Shown: one piece after another, positions 7,006 to 12,726 of the stretch
Numbering within the stretch: position 1 is the first letter of the stretch
How the letters are laid out: each line of letters starts with the position of its first letter
Assembly: GCA_038043285.1 (NCBI GenBank)
Contig: JBBTCJ010000120.1
Span: 1-20,456, forward strand
Length of the DNA stretch: 20,456 nt
DNA from: JBBTCJ01 sp038043285
GTDB taxonomy: Bacteria > Planctomycetota > Phycisphaerae > UBA1845
Reading direction: 5' to 3'
Position numbers and translations under genes: made by a program
Notes under the pieces: generated by a model
The model's database searches: none
Told to the model about the DNA's origin: nothing
The model's input: only the letters and a program-made list of their open reading frames with translations

Positions 7006-8242
7006 GGGCAAGGCTCCTGCGGACGGGGCCGCGTACGCGCCTGATGATAAGAGCCTGCCTAACGAAAGGCAAACAGACCAACCATCTGCGGGCGGTCGAA
7101 AACCGCCTGTCGCTTTTGCCGCTTCGCCGAAGAAACTTCGGCCCTTTCTCCTGAACTCACGAAGGCCCATCGCCCCCGAGCCGCGGGCTGCTCCCCTTGG
7201 CGCCAAGTGTCAAGGGTCAGCCCGCGCGACGCCCCGGCGAGCGGTACGTTTAGGTGCCCTCATACTTTTGTTGTCACTCGGGACCGGTTGTTCGACCCTT
7301 CAACAATACCGCGCCGCCAGGCAGGTCCGCCGCGGCGATGCGGAGATCACCACCCAGAACCTCGAAGCCGCCCTGGTCTCCTTCCAGGAGGCCGCCCGAC
7401 TCGACCCCCAACTCGCCGTCGCCCACTCGCGCATGGGGTTGATCTTTCGCCGCATGGGCGAATACGAGCAGGCCATCCACGCCTATTCCGAAGCCCTTCG
7501 CCGCGACTCGTCGTCATTCACCGATACCTTCAGCCTCGCCGAGTTGTTTCATATGACCAAGCGCGTCAAGGATGCGATCGTCACCTACCTGCGCGCGGTC
7601 GAACTCAACCCCGACGACTTCGATGCCCAGCTCAACCTCGGCGTCTGTTATCAGCAGACGGGAGATTTTTCGCAGGCCGCTGAGCGGTTCGAACGGGCAA
7701 TCTCCCTCAACGGCGACCGCCCCCATGCATTCGCCAACCTTGGTGTCGCGCTGGACGCGCAGGGAAAATACTATGAGGCCATCCGGGCCTTTCGCGAGGC
7801 CCTCGAGCGCGACAGCCGACAACCCCTGCTCCTGGTCAACCTCGCCCGAACGTACATGAACCAGGAGCGATACAAGATGGCCCGGCAGGCGCTGCTGCAC
7901 GCGCTGGAGTTGGATACGAATCTGGCCGTCGCCCATGAAGCCCTTGGGTATTGCCTGTTCAAGACCCGCGATTTCGGCGCCGCCGAACGTGCGTACATGA
8001 TGGCCATCTCCTGCGATCCGCGGCTGCCCCGCGCTCATGCAGGGTTAGGCTCGATTTACATGATTCGCTATCTCGAGGATCCGACGCGGATCGAGGAGCG
8101 GGAAAAGGCACTCGAACAGTGGCATCGCTCATTGGAGTTCGACTCGAATCAGCCGCGCATTCGACGACTCATCGCCGAATACTCGCCTCAAGACCCTGAC
8201 CCGGACGAATTGCTGATCCGCAATGGACGCACTTCCCCATAG
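7004..8242 (+). CDS. TPR-repeat lipoprotein, start codon uncertain
   Basis: A lipoprotein-type signal is clear: basic RAVR, hydrophobic LGALILLLSLGTG, then a cysteine at 7289-7291 (LGTGCSTL), although the -3 position is glycine rather than the usual leucine. Downstream are about eight tetratricopeptide repeats, for example AAERFERAISLN, AIRAFREALERD and ARQALLHALELD, ending with a short charged tail. Such proteins scaffold complexes at the inner face of the outer membrane or in the periplasm; the partner is unknown. The start is a problem. In this frame there is no ATG, GTG or TTG between ATG 7004 and a TTG inside the signal at 7268, and ATG 7004 would put 95 residues before the lipid cysteine. 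The true start may be a rare codon near 7160-7230. The 5' part given here is therefore provisional, whereas 7230-8242 is certain coding. Confidence 0.85.
   Translation: MGKAPADGAAYAPDDKSLPNERQTDQPSAGGRKPPVAFAASPKKLRPFLLNSRRPIAPEPRAAPLGAKCQGSARATPRRAVRLGALILLLSLGTGCSTLQQYRAARQVRRGDAEITTQNLEAALVSFQEAARLDPQLAVAHSRMGLIFRRMGEYEQAIHAYSEALRRDSSSFTDTFSLAELFHMTKRVKDAIVTYLRAVELNPDDFDAQLNLGVCYQQTGDFSQAAERFERAISLNGDRPHAFANLGVALDAQGKYYEAIRAFREALERDSRQPLLLVNLARTYMNQERYKMARQALLHALELDTNLAVAHEALGYCLFKTRDFGAAERAYMMAISCDPRLPRAHAGLGSIYMIRYLEDPTRIEEREKALEQWHRSLEFDSNQPRIRRLIAEYSPQDPDPDELLIRNGRTSP
7091..7226. repeat. Cluster of inverted repeats between divergent genes
   Basis: Four inverted repeats lie between the glycosyltransferase start and the TPR lipoprotein signal sequence. 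GGCGGT/ACCGCC at 7091-7107 has a 5-nt loop. GCCGAAG/CTTCGGC at 7126-7142 has a 3-nt loop. CGCGGGCTG (7182-7190) pairs with CAGCCCGCG (7218-7226), and inside this last pair is the perfect palindrome CTTGGCGCCAAG (7196-7207). The right arm of the outermost pair shares TCAGCCCGCGCGA with the palindrome in rsmE (10660-10672). The density suggests non-coding leader or repeat DNA. None is followed by a T-run, so intrinsic termination is not supported. Confidence 0.7.
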
Positions 8243-8272
8243 CCCCTTGCCGAGGTGGATCGGGCGGCGGCC

Positions 8273-8503
8273 TCAGCGCGACGCCCGCGGCACCGGATCA
8301 ATCCCACCCTTGCTCCACGGATGGCATCGCGCCAACCGCCGAGCCGCCAGCAACGCGCCTCGCAGCAGCCCATGTTCCCCAACGGCCAGGGCGGCATACT
8401 CGCTGCACGTCGGACAAAATGGGCATGACCCAACCAAGTGCGGGCGGACGATGGCCTGATAGCCGCGGATCAGGAAAATCGCCGACCATCGCAAAGCACG
8501 CAT
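8273..8503 (-). CDS. yidD: YidD family membrane protein insertion efficiency factor
   Basis: The 76-residue product is a full-length YidD (UPF0161). The family signature RGYQAIVRPHLVGSCPFCPT (about residues 13-32) is followed by CSEYAALAVGEHG and the closing HPWSKGGIDPVP. The cysteines C27, C30 and C33 fit the family pattern. YidD sits at the inner membrane with an amphipathic N-terminal helix and assists YidC-mediated protein insertion. ATG 8503 gives the typical start (short basic N-terminus, hydrophobic face). In many bacteria yidD lies between rnpA and yidC in the rpmH cluster; here no rpmH, rnpA or yidC is nearby, so the gene has been separated from that context. It converges on the TPR lipoprotein gene with 30 bp between the stops. 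Confidence 0.92.
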   Translation of the reverse strand: MRALRWSAIFLIRGYQAIVRPHLVGSCPFCPTCSEYAALAVGEHGLLRGALLAARRLARCHPWSKGGIDPVPRASR

Positions 8504-8857
8504 ACCGTCAACCCCAAGCGTTCACCGCGACGCAGAATTCCCGGCCCCTCCGCTGAATGGTCGCTGACATCCTGCATCTCAACTTCCAGGCTCCTCGACC
8601 TGCAGGCTCCGGACCACCCAATGATAGATGCGAACGCGACAAAAGAAAACCGCCGACGCTTCAGAACAGGGTCTTTCACCTGTCCGAGCTTCGCATTGTC
8701 GGTGCGCTGGTGCGACGACACGCCTGATGTTGCGGGTAGACCAACCTCCGCTCGCTTGCGCTTGCGGCTCTGTTCAAACAGCCGGCCGCTGTTTATCAGA
8801 GCCGCGACCCTGAGGGAGTGGACCTGTCGAGCCAGAGGATTCAGGTAAATCGGACCA
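8504..8857. other. Intergenic stretch without a recognisable gene
   Basis: These 354 bp separate yidD from the downstream end of the tail-anchored protein gene; both flanking genes are on the minus strand. Open frames exist on both strands but encode basic, low-complexity peptides without family motifs and run straight through the repeat element at 8748-8821, so I do not call a gene. An imperfect direct repeat of CAGGCTCC occurs near 8588 and 8603. I see no tRNA, rpmH or rnpA here. Confidence 0.7.
8748..8821. repeat. Inverted pair of a 25-nt element around a central hairpin
   Basis: One copy lies at 8748-8772, reading CCGCTC, ten variable bases, then GCGGCTCTG. The second, at 8797-8821, is the reverse orientation: CAGAGCCGC, ten bases, then GAGTGG. 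The inner 9-bp arms pair perfectly (8764-8772 with 8797-8805) and the outer 6-bp arms pair with one G-U (8748-8753 with 8816-8821). The 24-bp centre contains its own inverted repeat, AAACAGC (8776-8782) and GCTGTTT (8788-8794). The same 25-nt pattern recurs at 11038-11121, so this is a repeat family rather than a chance hairpin. Confidence 0.8.
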
Positions 8858-9790
8858 CTAGACATGCGCCCAGATCACGACAAGCACCGAGACGATAAGC
8901 GTGGCGATGGCCAGCCAGCCGAGAAGATTGCGGATGCCCGCGCCAAGAAATGAAAACGGCTCGTCGAAAAACTCCAGCGCGCGGACCACCAACGACGCCA
9001 TGGACATGGCCATCGGTTCGACTCGCCGGATCACTCCTCGCCCGCTAACCCTCCTTGGCGCCGGTACAGGCTTCCCCACCTCCGCTGGAGTCTTGCCGGC
9101 TGCGGGATGAACAACGGTTGTTTTAGGAATATTCCCAACGACGCCGGCCTTCGTGGTCTCGGCCACGCCCTTTGCTGACGCCACCGCAGCCTTCGCCGGC
9201 GCTTCAGCCTTCGCAACCGCCGGGACGGCGACCGAATCAACTTTTTGCGGAGGCGAAGACGCTCGCTCGGCGGTCGGCTTTGACATTGCTGCTTCTAAAC
9301 TGCCGCTCGCCGGCGTCTTCCCTGATGCAGCCGCGTCGAGCGCGCCGGTCGCCGCACGATCCGCCGCCGTGCCGGAATCGGGCGCAGCCGTCTTGGACGG
9401 TTCCGGCTCGGGGGCAGTGAATTCGGCCATGAAATCCGGTGTTGGGGCGCGTCGCGAGACGTTCGCGGGCGCAACAGCCGGTTTCGGCTCTGGCGAACCC
9501 AGGTCGGTCGCGGCCTCTCGCGCCAACCCCTCCAGTTTGGCCAGTTCCGAATCGAGTGACGCCTCGACGCCGGATGAACCGTCATCAAACGATGCCCCGC
9601 CGGCCGCGCCGCCGGTCGTCGACGGCACCGGCGCGTCCGTCTTCCCAACCGAACCAACCTCACCGGAAAGCTCGGAGGCTAACTCCGCCGCCTTCGCCAG
9701 GGCTTCGTCCAGCTCCTGTTCCGTCGCCAATCGCGGAAGCGACGCAGCCGGATCCTTCTGCGGACTGTCCGATGAATTGCTATCGCTCAT
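8858..9790 (-). CDS. Ala/Pro-rich protein of unknown function with C-terminal membrane anchor
   Basis: I do not recognise a family for this 310-residue product. It starts with a polar MSDSNSSDSPQKDP segment and a helix (ATEQELDEALAKAAELASEL, about residues 22-41). A long region rich in Ala, Pro, Ser, Thr and Lys follows (about 50-240), probably disordered. The last part is RRVEPMAMSMASLVVRALEF and then a hydrophobic segment ending the protein (GWLAIATLIVSVLVVIWAHV, about 291-310). The sole transmembrane helix lies at the very C-terminus, so the protein should be tail-anchored with its bulk in the cytoplasm. ATG 9790 is supported by AAGGG about 5 nt upstream. Codon use is consistent with a real gene in this frame, but an overlapping frame on the other strand is also open, so confidence is moderate. 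The role is unknown. Confidence 0.7.
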   Translation of the reverse strand: MSDSNSSDSPQKDPAASLPRLATEQELDEALAKAAELASELSGEVGSVGKTDAPVPSTTGGAAGGASFDDGSSGVEASLDSELAKLEGLAREAATDLGSPEPKPAVAPANVSRRAPTPDFMAEFTAPEPEPSKTAAPDSGTAADRAATGALDAAASGKTPASGSLEAAMSKPTAERASSPPQKVDSVAVPAVAKAEAPAKAAVASAKGVAETTKAGVVGNIPKTTVVHPAAGKTPAEVGKPVPAPRRVSGRGVIRRVEPMAMSMASLVVRALEFFDEPFSFLGAGIRNLLGWLAIATLIVSVLVVIWAHV

Positions 9791-10089
9791 TTCGACCCTT
9801 GCAAGCTGATCGACCGAACGCCGGTTTGCGCCATGATTGCCGCCCCGGACGACAGCGAGGTCCTGCTACGACTCTCGCGCCACGATGCCGCTTGCCCAGT
9901 CGGACCACCACCCCTGCGCCTCGGTGCCGTTCGCCCGATCTTGCCAATGTTCTTGAGCATTGATACACGTCAGCCGAAAAGTTTCGGCCTGCCGGACTAC
10001 CCTCCTGCGACGCCTGTACCGACTTTATCGGTCGGTCGAGGGACTTATTTGAGGTTGCCGACGCGCCCCATACGGCTATCCTCCCCGCC
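9791..10089. promoter_or_regulatory. Divergent intergenic region upstream of the tail-anchored gene and rsmE
   Basis: This 299-bp stretch should hold the promoters of both divergent genes. I see a hairpin, GCCGAAA/TTTCGGC with a 2-nt centre (9973-9988), a smaller one ACCGA/TCGGT near 10018-10032, and an imperfect direct repeat of 21 bp (9877-9897 and 9916-9936, 17 of 21 identical, 39-bp period). No confident -35/-10 pair could be picked by eye, and rsmE has no obvious Shine-Dalgarno sequence. No gene is supported here. Confidence 0.45.
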
Positions 10090-10962
10090 ATGCGCCGCCC
10101 CCGGCTGTATTGCCCCTCGCTGGCTCAGGACGTCGTCACCCTGCCGCCCGAAGAGGCCCGACACGCCTGTAACGTCCTGCGTATTCGAACCGGCGATGAG
10201 GTCATCGTTTTCGACGGCCAGGGGCACGAAGCCGTGGGGCGGGTGCTCGCCATGACCGCCCGATCGGCGGCCGTTCAAGTCCGGAAGGTCGAGCCGTTTC
10301 CCTTCGAATGCGGATATCGGATCACCCTGGCCGTCGCGGTCGTCAAGGCCCATCGGCAGAGCTATCTCGTGGAGAAATGTACCGAACTCGGCTTGGCGGC
10401 CATCTGGCCCATCGTCACTGAGCGAACCGTCGTCAAACCGCGCGAAGCCGCCCTCGACAAATGGGCGCGCCGTGCCCTCGAAGCATCCAAGCAGGCTGGT
10501 CGACGCTGGGTTCCGACGATCAACCCCGTTCAGACGTTCGACGAAGCGTTGCAGAGCCTACAGCACTTCCGAGCCGCGTTCATCGCCGCTCCAGAACAAA
10601 CCGATTCGTTGTTCCCCGGGGCTTTTTCCCCCGAGGCTTTTTTCCCCAAGTCGCGGGCTTCAGCCCGCGCGATCTCACCACCATCCGTCCCCTTCACGGG
10701 TTCGCTGGTGGACGAACTTCGCGCCCTTCCGTCGGACTCGGAAATACTTGTCTTCGTTGGTCCCGAAGGCGGGTGGACCGATGCAGAACTCCAAGCCGCT
10801 GACGCCGCCGGCGCAATGCGCATCGCTCTCGCGACAACCACCCTCCGCGTGGAAACCGCCGCCGTCGCAGTTTGCGCCGCCGCGGCCATGGCTGGATTGT
10901 GTGCAACTCGTGCAGCTCGCAATCCCCGCGCGGACGCGGAAGAAAAACCCCTTTCCCCTTGA
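10090..10962 (+). CDS. rsmE: 16S rRNA m3U1498 methyltransferase RsmE, with internal expansion
   Basis: The 290-residue product matches RsmE, which N3-methylates U1498 of 16S rRNA using S-adenosylmethionine. The N-terminal PUA-like part includes EEARHACNVLRIRTGDEVIVFDG (about residues 21-43, shown in parts: HACNVLRIRTGD). The SPOUT knot follows: LVEKCTELGLAAIWPIVTER (93-112), RALEASKQAGRRWVP (128-142), the cofactor loop VGPEGGWT (223-230) and LRVETAAV (252-259). Family members are usually about 240-250 residues. Here about 30 extra residues lie between AAPEQTDSL and LVDELRALP (about 173-205), encoded by a tandem duplication and a palindrome. A C-terminal tail rich in Arg/Ala/Glu also extends it. 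The insertion lies before the cofactor loop in a place tolerant of length change, so the enzyme is probably active. Confidence 0.93.
   Translation: MRRPRLYCPSLAQDVVTLPPEEARHACNVLRIRTGDEVIVFDGQGHEAVGRVLAMTARSAAVQVRKVEPFPFECGYRITLAVAVVKAHRQSYLVEKCTELGLAAIWPIVTERTVVKPREAALDKWARRALEASKQAGRRWVPTINPVQTFDEALQSLQHFRAAFIAAPEQTDSLFPGAFSPEAFFPKSRASARAISPPSVPFTGSLVDELRALPSDSEILVFVGPEGGWTDAELQAADAAGAMRIALATTTLRVETAAVAVCAAAAMAGLCATRAARNPRADAEEKPLSP
10615..10669. repeat. Tandem duplication plus palindrome inside rsmE
   Basis: Two adjacent units, CCCGGGGCTTTTTCC (10615-10629) and CCCGAGGCTTTTTTCC (10630-10645), are followed after six bases by the palindrome CGCGGGCT-TC-AGCCCGCG (10652-10669). The frame stays open and the DNA encodes the extra residues PGAFSPEAFFPKSRASARA. 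The palindrome resembles the inverted repeat at 7182-7226, with which it shares 13 exact bases. Confidence 0.75.
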
Positions 10963-11037
10963 GGGAAGAGCGACTGTCTTGATTGTCAAAGCGTGGCATG
11001 GGTGAAACTCCAAGGGGGTTTTTGGGCCCGTCCGAGT

Positions 11038-11121
11038 CGGAACCGCGACAGCTATGGAGCGGTCCTGTTGTTTCCTCGCCCCGGCGGGCCGGCCGACCGC
11101 TCGTTAACACTCGCGGCTCTG
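11038..11121. repeat. Second inverted pair of the 25-nt element
   Basis: The plus-oriented copy at 11038-11062 reads CGGAACCGC, ten bases, GAGCGG. The minus-oriented copy at 11097-11121 reads CCGCTC, ten bases, GCGGCTCTG. Here the GAGCGG ends face inward, with an 8-bp perfect pairing GAGCGGTC (11057-11064) and GACCGCTC (11095-11102); the outer 9-bp arms match at seven positions. In the pair at 8748-8821 the opposite ends face inward. Spacing and length (6+10+9) are identical in all four copies. Confidence 0.8.
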
Positions 11122-11141
11122 ATCCCGGCGACCCCTGCATT

Positions 11142-11252
11142 GGTGCCCCGTCCATCGCGCAGCGATGGGTGGGAGACGAACCGGTCAGCGAGTTCGAGAC
11201 TCTCCTACGGAGCTCGTCTACCACCCTTGCCTGCTGGCAAGGATGGGGCACC
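11142..11252. repeat. Inverted pair of a 38/39-nt hairpin element with covarying stems
   Basis: Copy A (11142-11179, plus) and copy B (11214-11252, read on minus) both have the order GGTGCCCC, R, TCC, a stem-loop, GGGTGG, K, AGACGA. Stem A is CCATCGC/GCGATGG with loop GCA (11152-11168). Stem B, on minus, is CCTTGCC/GGCAAGG with loop AGCA (11225-11242). The stems differ at three base pairs and each change is compensated on the other side. The 34-bp spacer holds two small hairpins (11190-11202, 11202-11212). The block ends 28 bp from the 3' end of the tRNA. Confidence 0.8.
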
Positions 11253-11279
11253 CAGCGGTTCCCCTGCGATACTTGCCAC

Positions 11280-11363
11280 TGCGGTTGGAGGGACTCGAAC
11301 CCACACGTCCTTTCGGACACAAGATCCTAAATCTTGCGCGTCTGCCAGTTCCGCCACAACCGC
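11280..11363 (-). tRNA. tRNA-Leu, anticodon UAG
   Basis: The minus strand reads as a class II tRNA of 84 nt. The acceptor arms GCGGTTG and CAACCGC pair over 7 bp with discriminator A. The anticodon stem CAAGA/TCTTG encloses the loop TTTAGGA, giving anticodon TAG, which reads CUA leucine codons. The long variable arm (GTCC-GAAA-GGAC) confirms the Leu type. The T loop is TTCGAGT. The T stem GTGGG/CCCTC contains one U-U mismatch at the second pair. CCA is not encoded. The gene lies downstream of aroC on the same strand. Confidence 0.96.
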
Positions 11364-11400
11364 AAATTCGTCAGGCACTCTGGGAGCGAGCCTGCAAACA

Positions 11401-11443
11401 ATGACCCTCACCCCAACCCTCTCCCTTTTGCCAATGCAGAGGG
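11401..11443. repeat. Degenerate CCCTCACCCC-type palindromic repeat 3' of aroC
   Basis: ACCCTCACCCCAACCCTCTC at 11404-11423 matches the left arm of a palindromic intergenic repeat that is common in many bacterial genomes. Only a short right arm remains: CCCTCT (11417-11422) can pair with AGAGGG (11438-11443). It starts 20 bp past the aroC stop, where it might slow or end transcription, but no T-run follows on the aroC strand. Confidence 0.5.
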
Positions 11444-11463
11444 CGAACGGCGGTGACGCCCGA

Positions 11464-12615
11464 CTATTCGCCGAGCGCACGCGCCGCCTGCATGAATGCC
11501 TCGTACGCAGCTCGCACATCGACAAGAGTATCCCCGCCGAACTTCTCCAGGAACGCCCGCGCGATCTCGAACGCCACAACGTTCTCCGCAACGACGCTCG
11601 CCGCGGGAACCGAGCAAATGTCGCTCCGCTCGTAATCCGAGCGGGTCGCCTGCTTGGTCCCCAAGTCCACGCTATCCATCCCCTGCAACAGCGTGCTGAT
11701 CGGCTTCATTGCGGCCCGGATCACGATCGGTTGCCCGTTGGTCATGCCGCCTTCGATTCCTCCGGCGTTGTTGGACCTGCGAACGAACCCCAACGTCGGC
11801 GCCTGGCGCTTCGAGGCATCGTAGGAAATCGCATCATGCACCGCGCTGCCCCGACGCTCGGCCACGGAAAACCCCGCTCCGATCTCTACGCCCTTGATCG
11901 CCTGAATCGACCCCACCGCTTGCATCAACCGCCCATCCAGCTTGTCCTGCCAGCGAGCACAGCTCCCCAATCCGGGCGGCTGGCCGTGTACTTCAACAAC
12001 GACGACGCCTCCGACAGTGTCCTTGTCCGCCGCAGCAATGCGGATCACCTCTATCATCGCTGCTGCGACGGACCCATCCGGGCAGTACACCTCGCTGCCA
12101 TCGCGGCGTCGGGCCAATTCCGCCGGTCCAAGGTCAGCGGGAACGTCGGCCGCAACCTCGCCAATCCGAACAACGTACCCGACTACCTCGATGCCGAACT
12201 CGCCGAGTAAGCATTTGGCCAGCGCCCCGGCGGCGGTTCTCGCCGCGGTCTCGCGGGCCGACGCCCGTTCGAGCACGTTGCGGCAATCCGTGGTCAACCA
12301 CTTCAGGCTTCCCGCCAGGTCCGCGTGGCCGGGGCGCGGATGATGCAAAGGCGGCGCTTCGTCCAGCCGGGAATCTCGGTTGACAATCTGGATCGCCACC
12401 GGCGATCCTATCGTTCGCCCCTGGCGCACGCCGGATAGAACCGCCGCTTCGTCGCGTTCGATCTTCATTCGCCCGCCGCGACCATAACCACCCTGGCGGC
12501 GACGCAACTCGCCGTTGATGAGAGCCGGATCGACGGCGACGCCCGAAGGCATCCCCTCCACCAACGCCATCATGGCCGGCCCGTGCGATTCGCCGGCCGT
12601 TCGATAGTCGAGCAT
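11464..12615 (-). CDS. aroC: Chorismate synthase
   Basis: The 383-residue product is chorismate synthase, which converts 5-enolpyruvylshikimate-3-phosphate to chorismate with reduced FMN, the last step of the shikimate pathway. The signatures are clear: YRTAGESHGPAM at the N-terminus, RRQGGYGRGGRM, SGVRQGRTIGSPVAI, RPGHADLAGSLKW, ERASARETAARTAAGALAK, and near the C-terminus NNAGGIEGGMTNGQPIVIRA and RSDICSVPAASVVAENVVAF. The length is slightly above the usual 350-390 range centre. Two ATG codons lie 6 bp apart; I chose 12615 because AGGA lies 5 nt before it, while ATG 12621 directly abuts that sequence. The gene stands divergent from the YjbQ-family gene with 111 bp between and is followed by tRNA-Leu on the same strand. 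There is no adjacent aro gene. Confidence 0.97.
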   Translation of the reverse strand: MLDYRTAGESHGPAMMALVEGMPSGVAVDPALINGELRRRQGGYGRGGRMKIERDEAAVLSGVRQGRTIGSPVAIQIVNRDSRLDEAPPLHHPRPGHADLAGSLKWLTTDCRNVLERASARETAARTAAGALAKCLLGEFGIEVVGYVVRIGEVAADVPADLGPAELARRRDGSEVYCPDGSVAAAMIEVIRIAAADKDTVGGVVVVEVHGQPPGLGSCARWQDKLDGRLMQAVGSIQAIKGVEIGAGFSVAERRGSAVHDAISYDASKRQAPTLGFVRRSNNAGGIEGGMTNGQPIVIRAAMKPISTLLQGMDSVDLGTKQATRSDYERSDICSVPAASVVAENVVAFEIARAFLEKFGGDTLVDVRAAYEAFMQAARALGE

Positions 12616-12726
12616 GGACATCCTTGCGTATCTTACGATCGAGCCTGACTACGGCAAAAAGAGCGGCGTTTTGCCTGCGGCAGCGGCGGCGTTGCGGCCT
12701 CCATCCGCCCGCCTACACTGTTTGTC

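Larger units (their letters stand above)
10963..11279. other. Repeat-filled intergenic region between convergent rsmE and tRNA-Leu
   Basis: These 317 bp hold no gene I can support. A 9-bp inverted pair starts within rsmE, AAAAACCCC (10943-10951) with GGGGTTTTT (11015-11023), and might act at the end of the rsmE transcript, but the 63-nt spacing makes this weak. The rest is the compound repeat cluster described in the next two entries. Open frames that cross it read through inverted repeats and the tRNA and are spurious. Confidence 0.7.

Noticed and set aside
7020..7090. A possible promoter for the glycosyltransferase gene (TTGCCT, 16 bp, TTATCA on the minus strand)
   Set aside because: The match to sigma-70 boxes is partial and such matches are frequent by chance; no independent support.
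8470..8865. A 131-codon minus-strand frame upstream of yidD, considered as rnpA
   Set aside because: It lacks the RnpA signature and translates the repeat element at 8748-8821; it also overlaps the start of yidD.
9153..9809. A plus-strand frame (218 codons) opposite the tail-anchored protein gene
   Set aside because: It is Ala/Ser-rich without domain or signal. The minus frame has a ribosome binding site and a clean terminal membrane helix.
10943..11023. AAAAACCCC/GGGGTTTTT as an intrinsic terminator of rsmE
   Set aside because: The arms are 63 nt apart and the left arm lies inside the coding region, so it is not a typical terminator.
11038..11252. Repeat cluster considered as a CRISPR array
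   Set aside because: Units are inverted, not direct, with unequal spacing, and no cas genes are present.
10993..12210. A 405-codon plus-strand frame across the repeat cluster, tRNA-Leu and aroC
   Set aside because: It reads through a tRNA and inverted repeats and is antisense to chorismate synthase.
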